From: Callipepla californica brunnescens
Lineage: Eukaryota > Chordata > Aves > Galliformes > Odontophoridae
NCBI GenBank assembly: GCA_023055505.1
Contig: JALIRH010000112.1
Location: 62,001 to 126,000 of the forward strand
DNA length: 64,000 nucleotides
Direction: 5' to 3'
Positions within the stretch are counted from its first letter, which is position 1. Every line of letters begins with the position of its first letter. Below the pieces are notes generated by a model. The model saw only the letters and a list, made by a program, of their open reading frames with translations. It searched no databases and had not been told where the DNA came from. This document shows, in pieces, positions 35,951-46,900 of this stretch. Both the position numbers and the translations under genes were made by a program.

Positions 35951-36217
35951 GTGCTGGGGACCTGGGAAAGAAACAAGCCCTTGATAAAATTGAAATTGGG
36001 TTCTCAGCGTCAGGAAATGGAATTTTTGGTAGAGTCTGGGGCAGAAAGATCGACTGTTCAATATTTACCTCGAGGATGTTCTTTATCCTCGGAAGAGCTA
36101 CAAGTAATTGGAGCAAAAGGGGAACCTTTTATGGTACCTGTTGTAAAGCAGGTAGAAATAGAATCACCTAGCACCTATGGAACTGAGTCTTTTTTATTGG
36201 TACCTGAAGCAGAATAG
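35951..36217 (+). pseudogene. pro: Class I ERV protease remnant
   Basis: The frame is open for 88 codons. The active-site segment reads FLVESGAERS, so the position normally occupied by the catalytic aspartate of the D-T/S-G-A motif is glutamate. The later hydrophobic strand (ESFLLVPEA) fits the family. It stops (TAG) at the junction with RT. With the altered active site it is not expected to work. Confidence 0.75.
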
Positions 36218-36224
36218 AATTTGC

Positions 36225-37300
36225 TAGGGAGAGATTGAATTGTGGAGTTAGGAATAAATTTGGAAGTAAAAGATAGAGAATTAACTGTTCAGCAACGTAC
36301 TCTAACGATAGAAGATGAGGCTAGAATTAACCCAGAAGTTTGGTAGAGTCCAGAATCAGTAGGGAAGTTAAACATAGAACCCTTTGAAGTGATTCTAAAG
36401 GACCCAGGCATTCCAATTAGGGTGAAACAATATCCCATTTCACAGGAAGGTAAATCAGGGCTACAACCTGAAATGGAGAGATTAATATCTAAAGAACTAT
36501 TAGAGCCTTGTATGTCTCCCTAGAATACTCCCATACTCCATGTAAAAAAAAAAACCTTATGGCACATACAGATTGGTCCACGACTCAAGGGAAATTAAGG
36601 AGAGAACAATTCCCCGCTTCCCAGTAGTGGCAAACCCCTATCCGCTGCTCGGTCAATTGAAGCCAGAATCTCAGTAGTATAGTGGAATTGATTTCAAGGA
36701 TGCTTTTTGGACCTGCCCCCTGACGGCAGAATGCAGAGACTACTTTGTCTTCGAGTGGGAAGATCCAAACCCCCATAGAAAACAACAACTCAGAGGGACA
36801 GTGCTCCCACAGGGATTCACAGAATCCCTAACTTGTTTGGGCAAGCCCTTGAGCAAGTACTAAAAACTGATGAACTAAACCCACAGGCAACCTTAGTGCA
36901 ATATGTAGATGACTTACTATTAGCTGGAGCAGGCGAGGAGACAGTTAGACAGGAGAGCATTAAACTATTGCATTTCTTTGGTTCAAAGGGGTTCCAAGTT
37001 TCAAAGGCAAAATGCCAATTTACAGAAGAGGAAGTGAAATATTTGGGACATTGGTTAAGCAAGGGAAATAAGACATTAGATCCAGAACGGGCAAATGGGA
37101 TTTGATCTTGAAAAGCCCCAAGAGGCAAGAGGCAGGTGAGGCAGATGTTAGGGCTGCTAGGATGCTGTCGACAATGGATTGAGAATGATAGCAGTAAGGT
37201 AAAGCTTTTATAGCAGAAACTAGTACAAGATGGCTGAAGAAAGTGGAGCCAGGAGGATGAGCAAAGATTAGAAGACTTCAAGGTAGATCTTCTTCATGCA
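36225..37300 (+). pseudogene. pol: Class I ERV reverse transcriptase remnant
   Basis: Recognisable pieces in several frames are the finger region near 36400-36500 (IPIRVKQYPIS), IDFKDAFW at about 36687, LPQGFTES at about 36805-36828, YVDDLLLAGAGEE at about 36901-36939 and VKYLGHWLS at about 37035-37061. Stops and indels interrupt it, including TAG codons near 36522 and 36675. Strand and order agree with the rest of the element. Confidence 0.82.
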
Positions 37301-38200
37301 CCAGCGTTAAGCTTACCTGATCTAAAAAGCCCATTTTCCCTTTTTGTAAATACAGACGAAGGGATCGCTTTTGGAGTAGTGAGCCAGGAATGGGCCGGGA
37401 AGAAGAAGCCAGCAGGATACTTTTCAAAACTCTTGGATCCCGTTAGCCGTGGGTGGCCTACCTGTCTACGAGCAATAGTTGCTGTAGCTCTGTTAGTAGA
37501 AGAAGCAGGGAAGATGACTTTCAGGGGTGAATTACAAGTGTATAGTCCACATGACAATAAGGGGAGTACTCCAAGAAAAAGCAGAGAAGTGGATTACAGA
37601 TGCTAGACTATTGAAATAGGAAGGAATCCTAATCCATTCTCCTCAATTAGAAATAGAAACTCCAAGTTTGCCAAATCCTGCTCAATTTTTCTATGGGGAA
37701 CCAGATGAAGATTTAAGCCATGATTGCATTCAGTGTATAGAGTATCAGGCTAAAAGAGGGGAGGACTTAGAAGAGGAGAAGTTCTTAGAAGGGGGCAAAT
37801 GATTTGTAGATGGCTCCTCCCGGGTGGTAGAAGGAAAAGGAAAATCAGGGGATGCTCTACTAAACGGGAAAACATTTCCAGTAATTGAATCGGGAGCATT
37901 GGACAGAACGTGGTCAGCTCAGGCTGTGAAATTCTATACAATCCTTACAGCCCTTCAAATGTTGAAAGGAAGCATTGGGACTATCTCTACAGATTCTAGG
38001 TATGCGTATGGGGTAGTCCATACCTTGGGAAAAAGATGGGAGGAAAGAGGATTGGTAAACTCACCCGGGAAAGGGTTAATTCACCAGTCGTTAAGAAGAC
38101 AAACTCTGAGGGCAAGAAGAGAACCAGAGAAAAGCGCAGTAGTACACGGAAAGGCACCAGAGGGCGATGTCGGCTGAAATAAGGGGAACTAATTTTGCTG
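37300..38200 (+). pseudogene. pol: Class I ERV connection and RNase H remnant
   Basis: The connection segment at 37379-37530 (KKPAGYFSKLLDPV, WPTCLRAI) is followed by the RNase H start FVDGSS near 37803 and the third-aspartate motif TDSRYAYGVVHT near 37990-38025. The expected second acidic position lies in an SAQAVKFY segment, where lysine is seen. A stop (TGA) lies just before FVDGSS. Confidence 0.78.
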
Positions 38201-39321
38201 ATGAAGAAGCGAAAAGAGCGGCTCCGACAAATGGAGGTTGAGGAAAAGGAGGGAAAATGGTTATTAGCTGATGGAAGAGAGGTAATCCCTAAAGCTTGGA
38301 GAAGATGAGAATTTCCTAAGCAGACTCATTGCGGGCTTCAGGCCTTGGTGGACCAATTCACAATGAAATAGATGTGTATAGGCATTTCTAGCATAGCCAA
38401 AGGAATTGTAGATCATTGGATGATTTGGAGGAAAGGAAAGAAACAACAACTGAGGGAAAAAATACAGGGAGGAAGGGAATGGGCTGTCAGACCTTTTGCT
38501 CAAATGCAGATAGACTTCACAGATCTCCCCAGGGTTGGAAGATAGAAGTACTTCTTAGGAAGAATCGCCCATTGAACACATTTTCTGGAGGCCTACCCCA
38601 CCGCTAGGGCAACAGCCCAGACAGTAATCAAGACATTGTTCGAACATATTATCCCCAGATATGGGAACATGGAAGTTGCAGATTCAGCTAGAGACCCTCA
38701 CTTTGTATTAAAGGCAGTGTAAGAGGCTTTAGCTCCAATGGGGACCAAATGGGAATATCGCACCCCATGGCACCCACAGAGCTCTGGAAAAGTAGAAAGG
38801 TCGAATGGGGAACTTCCAAAGCGGCTTACTAATGGAATGATTGAAACCAAGATGTCTTGGATGAAGTGTTTGCCACTGGCACTACTTAACTGAAGAACAG
38901 AACGAAGAAGAGAGACTGGAATATCACCTTTTGAAATGGGATATGGAATGCCATATGATTTAGAACTCCCATCGGAACATCCCAAGGTAGAAGAAAATAC
39001 AGGAATATTGAATTGAAATGAATAAGAGAAGGAATGAATGAAGAATGGAAGGACTGGTGGTCCAACGGCCTCCGCTAGATATGGCAATACATGGAATCAG
39101 TCCAGGAGACAAGGTTTAAATTAAAACGTGGAAAGAGTCATCTCTAACTCCCCGCTGGGAAGGACCTTTTCTTGTTTTATTAACAACAGAAACAGCCATC
39201 CGGACAGCTGAGCGCAGATGGATCCATGCAAGCCATGTGAAAGGACCAATCCGTGACACAGGACCCCAGTGGGAGGTGTCCAAGACTTCGGACGATCTAC
39301 AAACCACTCTAAGAAAAATGT
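38200..39321 (+). pseudogene. pol: Class I ERV integrase remnant
   Basis: In order it has a zinc-domain remnant near 38326 (THCGLQALVDQF), core aspartates in MQIDFTDLP (about 38507) and ADSARDPHF (about 38680), and core glutamate in SGKVERSNGE (about 38785). The C-terminal barrel ends with [10 protein letters not shown] (about 39221-39250). Frameshifts and stops occur between blocks. No env start overlaps its end, unlike in typical gammaretroviruses. Confidence 0.82.
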
Positions 39322-39514
39322 AAAACGTTTTTTTGTTTTGTTTTGTTTTGTTTTGTTTTAACAGACGAGAAAACTCAGTCATTTCCTTGTACGCTTTGTA
39401 TGTATATTGTATATGTATTGTGCATTGTATACGATGAAGATTGGTGAATTCGCTCTTCCTATGAATTCCATTTAGGATTTCACTTTGCTTCAAATAAGGG
39501 GAAGGATGCATTTG
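39321..39514. other. (TTTTG)n tract and unique 3' flank of the ERV
   Basis: A T-run and (GTTTT)n tract lie at about 39327-39360, followed by about 150 bp of unique sequence with short ORFs only. It could be the decayed start of the region after pol or a fused host fragment. No env motif is seen. Confidence 0.6.
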
Positions 39515-40945
39515 AGTGTAGGTGTCAGGTTAGGGTTGTGGTAATCTGATGCTTTGGGTTAGGTTGAGGGTTTGTTTTAGGATTAGGTTAGGGTTATTTT
39601 TTTGTGTAGCTGAAGGTTTAGTGCAAGGGCTAGGGTTCTCTTTAGTTTGAGGTTCAGAGAAGGCTTAGGGTTAAGGTTAGGCTTAGGGTTAGGGTAAGGT
39701 TTAGGTTTAGGATTAAGGTTAGAGTTCGGGTTAGGTTTAGGGTTAGGTTTTGGATTAGGGATAGGGTTAGGTTTTGGTGTAGAAGAAGGTTTAGATTATG
39801 GGGTAGAGCTCTCTTTAGTTTTAGGATCAGAGAAGGGTTACGCCTTGCTTGGGTACAGGATAGAGTAAGGGGGAGGGTTAGGATTTGATTTAGGGTTGGT
39901 TTTGGGTCTAGGTTAGTTTGAGTGTTAGGCTGAGAGAAGGGGTAGGCCTTGGGTTGGGTTCTGGCTTAGTGTTAGGTTAGGAATAGGTTTGGCGTTTGGA
40001 TTGGGTTTGGGGTTAGAAGTAGGGATAGGTTAGGTGAGATCTGCGGTAATCTGATGCTTAGCTTTAGGTTTAGGGTTGGGCTTTGAGTTGGGGTTGGTTT
40101 TAGGGTCAGATTTCGATTGAAGGCAGACTTAGAGTCACAATGAGGCTAATGGTCAGGGTTTGATATACGGTTAGAGTAAGGTTTAGGTTGACTTTAAGTG
40201 TCAGGTTTGGAAAATGGTAGGCATTGCTTTTGGTGTGGTGTTTGCCTTGGGTTTAGGAATTGGAATAGGGTATGAGGACCATCAGATAGCTAGGGTAAGT
40301 CTTAGTGTTAGGGTTGGGGATAGAGTTTAGGTGAGGGTTGTGGTAATCTGATGCTATGTGTCAGGTTTAGGCTTGGGCATCAACTTGGGGTTGGTGTTAA
40401 AGTAGGAGTTTTTGCTTGGGTTCCGCTTCTGCTAGGGATAGGTTTCTGTTTAGGGAAAGGGTTGGTCTTAGGGTAAGTGTTAGGTTTCCGGTTAGGGTTC
40501 AGAATAGAATGAGGGGCAAGGTAAGGCTTTGTGCTCGGGTTAGGGCTTGGGTTTTGGTTCGGATTAGGGTAAGTGTTTGGGTTAGGGTTAGGATAAGAAT
40601 TAGTGTTAGGTTTAGTGTCAGGGGTGGATTTTGGTGTTGATTGAGTTTTATGGTAAGGGGTAGTGAAAGTGGGTCAGGGTAGGGTTCAGCATTGGGTTAG
40701 AGCTATGGAAAGGGTTTGGGATTCTTTGAGGTTTCGGATTCGATTTTGGATTAGGGTTAGGGAGAAAGTGTTTCTCAATGTGATGATTCTATTTAGGGAT
40801 AGGATTAGGTTGAGTGTTGATGTTAGCATGAAGTTGAGGTTTAGGGTTAGGTTTAGGTTTTGGATTTGATCTGTATGTAGGGATTGAGGCAGGGTTAGCT
40901 GGTGCGTAAGGGTGAGAGTAGGGTGAGGTTTAGCTTTAGCGTATG
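39515..40945. repeat. Degenerate TTAGGG-polarity array
   Basis: The G-rich strand is on plus. It is more degenerate than 32461-33836. It carries the landmark GTAATCTGATGC at 39541, 40046 and 40343 and the GAGAGAAGGGGTAGGCCTTGG block near 39930. It ends at the first 590-bp satellite unit. Confidence 0.9.
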
Positions 40946-43900
40946 TGTTGGAATAGGACCGATGCCGCCTGATTAGAGAAGGCGCTATTGAGTGCACGGC
41001 AGCCGGCTGACTGGCGTCTTTCTTCAGCGGCAAAAGCAGCAGGAGCCGCGATTGATGCGATTCGAGCCTGAGACGCGGTTCTTCGCGGTTCGAACATTAA
41101 CACGCTGCCGGTTTGCTATGTTTGTTAAAAGTGGCTTTTGCAACGCTCCACTGACAGTGTTTTTGGGGAACACTTAGAAGAGGTGGAATCAAACATACAT
41201 TTGGTAGAAGAAAAAGTTTAACGTACTTAACGCTACTATTTGACTTTTTAGCTCTGAATACCATACCGTTCCAAAAGAAAAAGGGAATGAATTGTTTGTT
41301 TGGCAAGAAAAACTTGTGTGACGATATTAACTAGAGGTAGGAAAAGGAATAACAAGACTGGTCAGAGAAAGGAATGAAAACGTGCTCGTAGATGAATGAA
41401 CGATGCAGACGTACGTTGCATTCAGTAGTAGAGCAGAATGAGAATCAAAACTTTCCCTCCCACTAACATTGGGATGCAACATACATACACTTACAACTCC
41501 TGAAACGGAGTCACTTTCACGTGTAAACCGCGATTTGTTGGAATAGAACCGCTACCGGCTGATTACTGAAGCCGCGATTCAGTGCACTTTTACCGGCTGA
41601 CTGGCGTCTTTCTTCAGCGGCAAAAGCAGCAGGAGCCGCGACTGGTGCGTTTGAATCGGAATCCGCGGCTAAGCGCGGTTCGAGCATCAAATTCTCTGCC
41701 GCTTTTTCTCTGCTTCTAAAGGGGGCTATTCCGATGCTCCGGTGACAAGGTTTTCTGGGGAACCCTTAGAAGCGGTGGAATCACACACACCTTTGGGAGA
41801 GGAATTATCTTTCCGTACTTAACGTCCTTCCATTGCTTTCATAGTTCTGAAAAACATACCTTTTTGAGAGAGAATGAGAAAGATCCGCCGGTATTGTAAG
41901 AAAATTGAAGTGAGTGTATTAGATTAAGGAAGTAAAAAGGATAAGAGCACTGGTCAGAGAAAAGAATGAAAACGTGCTCGCAGATGAATGAACGATGCAG
42001 ACATACGTTGCATTCAGTAGTAGAGCAGAATGAGAATCAAAACTTTCCCTCTCACTAACACTGGTATTCAGCTTACATTCACTTACAACTCCTGAAACGG
42101 AGTCACTTTCAAGTCTAAACCGCGATTTGTTGGAATTAGACAGCCAACGGCTAACTTTTGAAAAGGCGCGATTCAGTGCTCTGTTGCCGTCTGACTAGCG
42201 TCTTTCTTCAGCGGCAAAAGCTTTAGTAGCCGTGATTGATGCGATTCGAGCCTGATACGCGGTTCCGCGCTGTTCGAACATAAAGCTCGCTGCTGGTTTG
42301 CTGTGCATGTTAAAGGTGGCTTTTGCAATGCTCTGATGACAGTGTTTTTGGGAAACATTAGAAGCTGTGGAATCACACAATGCATTTAGGAGAAGTAACA
42401 GCTTTCCGTAGTAAACGTTTCTCTTTTTCTTCTTTAACTCTGAATACCATACGGTTCCGAAGGAGAATCGGAGAGATACTTGTGTTCGACAAGAGAAAGT
42501 TTTTTCGTGTATTAACTAGATTTACTAAAAAGCATAACAAGACTGGTCAGAGAAAAGAATGCTAACGTGCTCGCAGATGAATGAACGATGCAGACATTGT
42601 TGCATACAGTAACAGAGCAGAATGAGAATAAAATCTTACCCTCCCATTAACATTGGGATCCAGCATCCATTCACTTACAACTCCTGAAACCGAGTCACTT
42701 TCACGTGTAAACCGCGAATTGTTGGAGAAGAACCGCTACCGGCTGATTACTGAAGCCGCGATTCAGTGCATAGCTGCCGCCTGACTGGCGTCTTTCTTCA
42801 GCGGCAAAAGCAGCAGGAGCCGCGATTGATGCGATTCGAGGTGAATTCAAAGTTCTTCGCGGTTCGAACATTAACACGCTGCCGGTTTGCTATGTTTGTT
42901 TAAGGTGGCTTTAGCAAATCTCCACTGGCAGTGCTTTTGGGGAACACTTAGAAGAGGAGGAATCAAATATACATTTGGAAGAAGAAACAGCTTGACGTAC
43001 TTAACGCTACTATTGGACTTTTTAGCTCTGAATACCATACCGTTCCAAAAGAAAAAGGGAATGAATTGTTTGTTTGGCAAGAAAAACTTGTGTGACGATA
43101 TTAAAAAGAGGTAGGAAAAGGAATAACAAGACTGCTCAGAGAAAAGAATGAAAACGTGCTCGTAGATGAATGAATGATGCAGACATACGTTGCATTCAGT
43201 AGTAGAGCAGAATGAGAATCAAAACTTTCCCTCCCACTAACATTGGGATGCAGCATACATACACATACAACTCTTGAAACCGAGTCACTTTCACGTGTAA
43301 ACCGCGATTTGTTGGAGAAGAACCGCTACCGGCTGATTACTGAAGCCGCGATTCAGTGCACTTTTACCGGCTGACTGGCGTCTTTCTTCAGCGGCAAAAG
43401 CAGCAGGAGCCGCGACTGGTGCGATTGAATGGGAATCCGCGGCTAAGCGCGGTTCGAGCATCAAACTCTCGGCCGCTTTGCTCTGCTTCTTAAAGGGGGC
43501 TATTCCGATGCTCCGGTGACAAGGTTTTCTGGAGAACCCTTAGAAGCGGTGGAATCACACACGCCTTTGGGAGAGGAACCAGCTTTCCGTACTTAACGCC
43601 TCTCCATTGCTTCCATAGTTCTGAAAAACATCCCTTTTTGAGAGAGAATGAGAAAGATCCGCGGGTATTGTAAGAAAATTGAAGTGAATGTGTTAGATTG
43701 AGGAAGTAAAAAGGATAACAGCACTGGTCAGAGAAAAGAATGGAAACGTGCTCGCAGATGAATGAGCGATGCAGACATACGTTGCATTCAGTAGCAGAGC
43801 AGAATGAGAATCAAAACTTTCCTTCCCATTAACACTGGGATCCAGCACACATTCTCTTCCAACTCCAGAAACTGAGTCACTTTCACGTGTAAACCGCGAA

Positions 43901-46900
43901 TTGTTGGAATAGGACCGCTACCGGCTGATTTTTGAAAAGCCGCGATTCAGTGCACTGCTGCCGGCTGACTGGCGTCTTTCTTCAGCGGCAAAAGCAGCAG
44001 GAGCCGCGATTGATGCGATTCGAGCCTGAGACGCGGTTCTTCGCGGTTCGAACATTAACACGCTGCCGGTTTGCTATGTTTGTTAAAAGTGGCTTTTGCA
44101 ACGCTCCACTGACAGTGTTTTTGGGGAACACTTAGAAGAGGTGGAATCAAACATACATTTGGTAGAAGAAAAAGTTTAACGTACTTAACGCTACTATTTG
44201 ACTTTTTAGCTCTGAATACCATACCGTTCCAAAAGAAAAAGGGAATGAATTGTTTGTTTGGCAAGAAAAACTTGTGTGACGATATTAACTAGAGGTAGGA
44301 AAAGGAATAACAAGACTGGTCAGAGAAAGGAATGAAAACGTGCTCGTAGATGAATGAATGATGCAGACATACGTTGCATTCAGTAGTAGAGCAGAATGAG
44401 AATCAAAACTTTCCCTCTCACTAACACTGCGATCCAGCATCCATTCACTTACAACACCAGAATTGGAGTCACTTTCAGGTTTAAACCGCGATTTGTTGGA
44501 ATAGAAATGCTGCCGGCTGATTACTGAAGACGCTATTCAGTGCACGTCTTTCAACTGACTGGCTTCTTTCTTCAGCGGCAAAAGCAGCAGGAGCCGCGAT
44601 TGATGCGATTCGAACATGATTCACGGTTTTCCGCGGTTCGAACATTAGCACGCTACCGGTTTGCTATGTTTGTTAAAGGGAGCTTTTGCAATGCTCAGAT
44701 GACAGTGTTTTTGGGGAACATTTAGAAGCGGTGCAATCACACAATGCAATTAGTAGAAGAAACAGCTTTCCGTAATAAACTTTTCTATTTTGCTTCTTTA
44801 TCTCTGAATACCATACTTTTGCAAAAGAGAATCGAAAGATACTTGTGTTCGACAAGAAAAAGTTTTTCCATGTATTAACTAGAAGTACGAGAAAGAATAA
44901 CAAGACTGGTCAGAGTAAAGAATGAAAACGTGCTCGTAGATGAATGAACGATGCAGACATACGTTGCATTCAGTAGCAGAGCAGAATGAGAATCAAAACT
45001 TTCCCTCCCACTAAAATTGGGATGCAGCATACATACACTTACAACTCCTGAAACCGAGTCACTTTCACGTGTAAACCGCGAATTGTTGGAGAAGAACCGC
45101 TACCCGGCTGATTTTTGAAAAGCCGCGATTCAGTGCACTGCTGCTGTCGCCTGACTGGCGTCTTTCTTCAGCGGCAAAAGCAGCAGTAGCCGTGATTGAT
45201 GAGATTCGAGCTGAATTCAAAGTACTTCGCGGTTCGAACATTAACACGCTGCCGGTTTGCTATGTTTGTTTAAGGTGGCTTTAGCAAATCTCCACTGGCA
45301 GTGCTTTTGGGGAACACTTAGAAGAGGTGGAATCAAATATACATTTGATAGAAGAAACAGCTTGACGTACTTAACGCTACTATTTGACTTTTTAGCTCTG
45401 AATACCATACCGTTCCAAAAGAAAAAGGGAATGAATTGTTTGTTTGGCAAGAAAAACTTGTGAGAGGGTATTAACTAGAGGAACTAAAAAAGGTAACAAG
45501 ACTGCTCAGAGAAAAGAATGAAAACGTGCTCGTAGATGAATGAACGATGCAGACATACGTTGCATTCAGTAGTAGAGCAGAATGAGAATCAAAACTTTCC
45601 CTCCCACTAACATTGGGATGCAGCATACATACACATACAACTCCTGAAACGGAGTCACTTTCACGTGTAAACCGCGATTTGTTGGAGAAGAACCGCTACC
45701 GGCTGATTACTGAAGCCGCGATTCAGTGCACTTTTACCGGCTGACTGGCGTCTTTCTTCAGCGGCAAAAGCAGCAGGAGCCGCGACTGGTGCGATTGAAT
45801 GGGAATCCGCGGCTAAGCGCGGTTCGAGCATCAAACTCTCTGCCGCTTTTTCTCTGCTTCTTAAAGGGGGGCTATTCCGATGCTCCGGTGACAAGGTTTT
45901 ATGGGGAACATTTAGAAGCGGTGGAATCACACACGCCTTTGGGAGAGGAACCAGCTTTCCGTACTTAACGCCTCTCCATTGCTTCCATAGTTCTGAAAAA
46001 CATACCTTTTTGAGAGAGAATGAGAAAGATCCGCGGGTATTGTAAGAAAATTGAAGTGAGTGTATTAGATTAAGGAAGTAAAAAGGATAAGAGCACTGGT
46101 CAGAGAAAAGAATGAAAACGTGCTCGCTGATGAATGAACGATGCAGACATACGTTGCATTCAGTAGTAGAGCAGAATGAGAATCAAAACTTTCCCTTTCA
46201 CTAACACTGGTATTCAGCTTACATTCACTTACAACTCCTGAAACGGAGTCACTTTCAAGTCTAAACCGCGATTTGTTGGAATTAGACAGCCAACGGCTAA
46301 CTTTTGAAAAGGCGCAATTCAGTGCTCTGTTGCCGTCTGACTAGCGTCTTTCTTCAGCGGCAAAAGCTTTAGTAGCCGTGATTGATGCGATTCGAGCCTG
46401 ATACGCGGTTCCGCGCTGTTCGAACATAAAGCTCGCTGCTGGTTTGCTGTGCATGTTAAAGGTGGCTTTTGCAATGCTCTGATGACAGTGTTTTTGGGAA
46501 ACATTAGAAGCTGTGGAATCACACAATGCATTTAGGAGAAGTAACAGCTTTCCGTAGTAAACGTTTCTCTTTTTCTTCTTTAACTCTGAATACCATACGG
46601 TTCCGAAGGAGAATCGGAGAGATACTTGTGTTCGACAAGAGAAAGTTTTTTCGTGTATTAACTAGATTTACTAAAAAGCATAACAAGACTGGTCAGAGAA
46701 AAGAATGCTAACGTGCTCGCAGATGAATGAACGATGCAGACATTGTTGCATACAGTAACAGAGCAGAATGAGAATAAAATCTTACCCTCCCATTAACATT
46801 GGGATCCAGCATCCATTCACTTACAACTCCTGAAACCGAGTCACTTTCACGTGTAAACCTCGAATTGTTGGAGAAGAACCGCTACCGGCTGATTATTGAA

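Larger units (their letters stand above)
33849..39320 (+). mobile_element. Class I (gammaretrovirus-like) ERV, decayed, env-less
   Basis: In order it has a 5' LTR, a His-type primer binding site, gag with a CCHC knuckle, an aspartic protease, RT with YVDD, RNase H and integrase. All the genes are broken by stops and frameshifts. No envelope gene and no 3' LTR are found: the element ends shortly after integrase in a (TTTTG)n tract and about 150 bp of unique sequence. TTAGGG-derived arrays flank both sides. The Gag C-terminal helix region, the LPQGF motif and the YVDDLL motif point to class I. Confidence 0.85.

Noticed and set aside
39361..39514. Possible env start after integrase of the class I ERV
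   Set aside because: Only very short ORFs exist, with no signal peptide of convincing length and no surface or transmembrane motifs.
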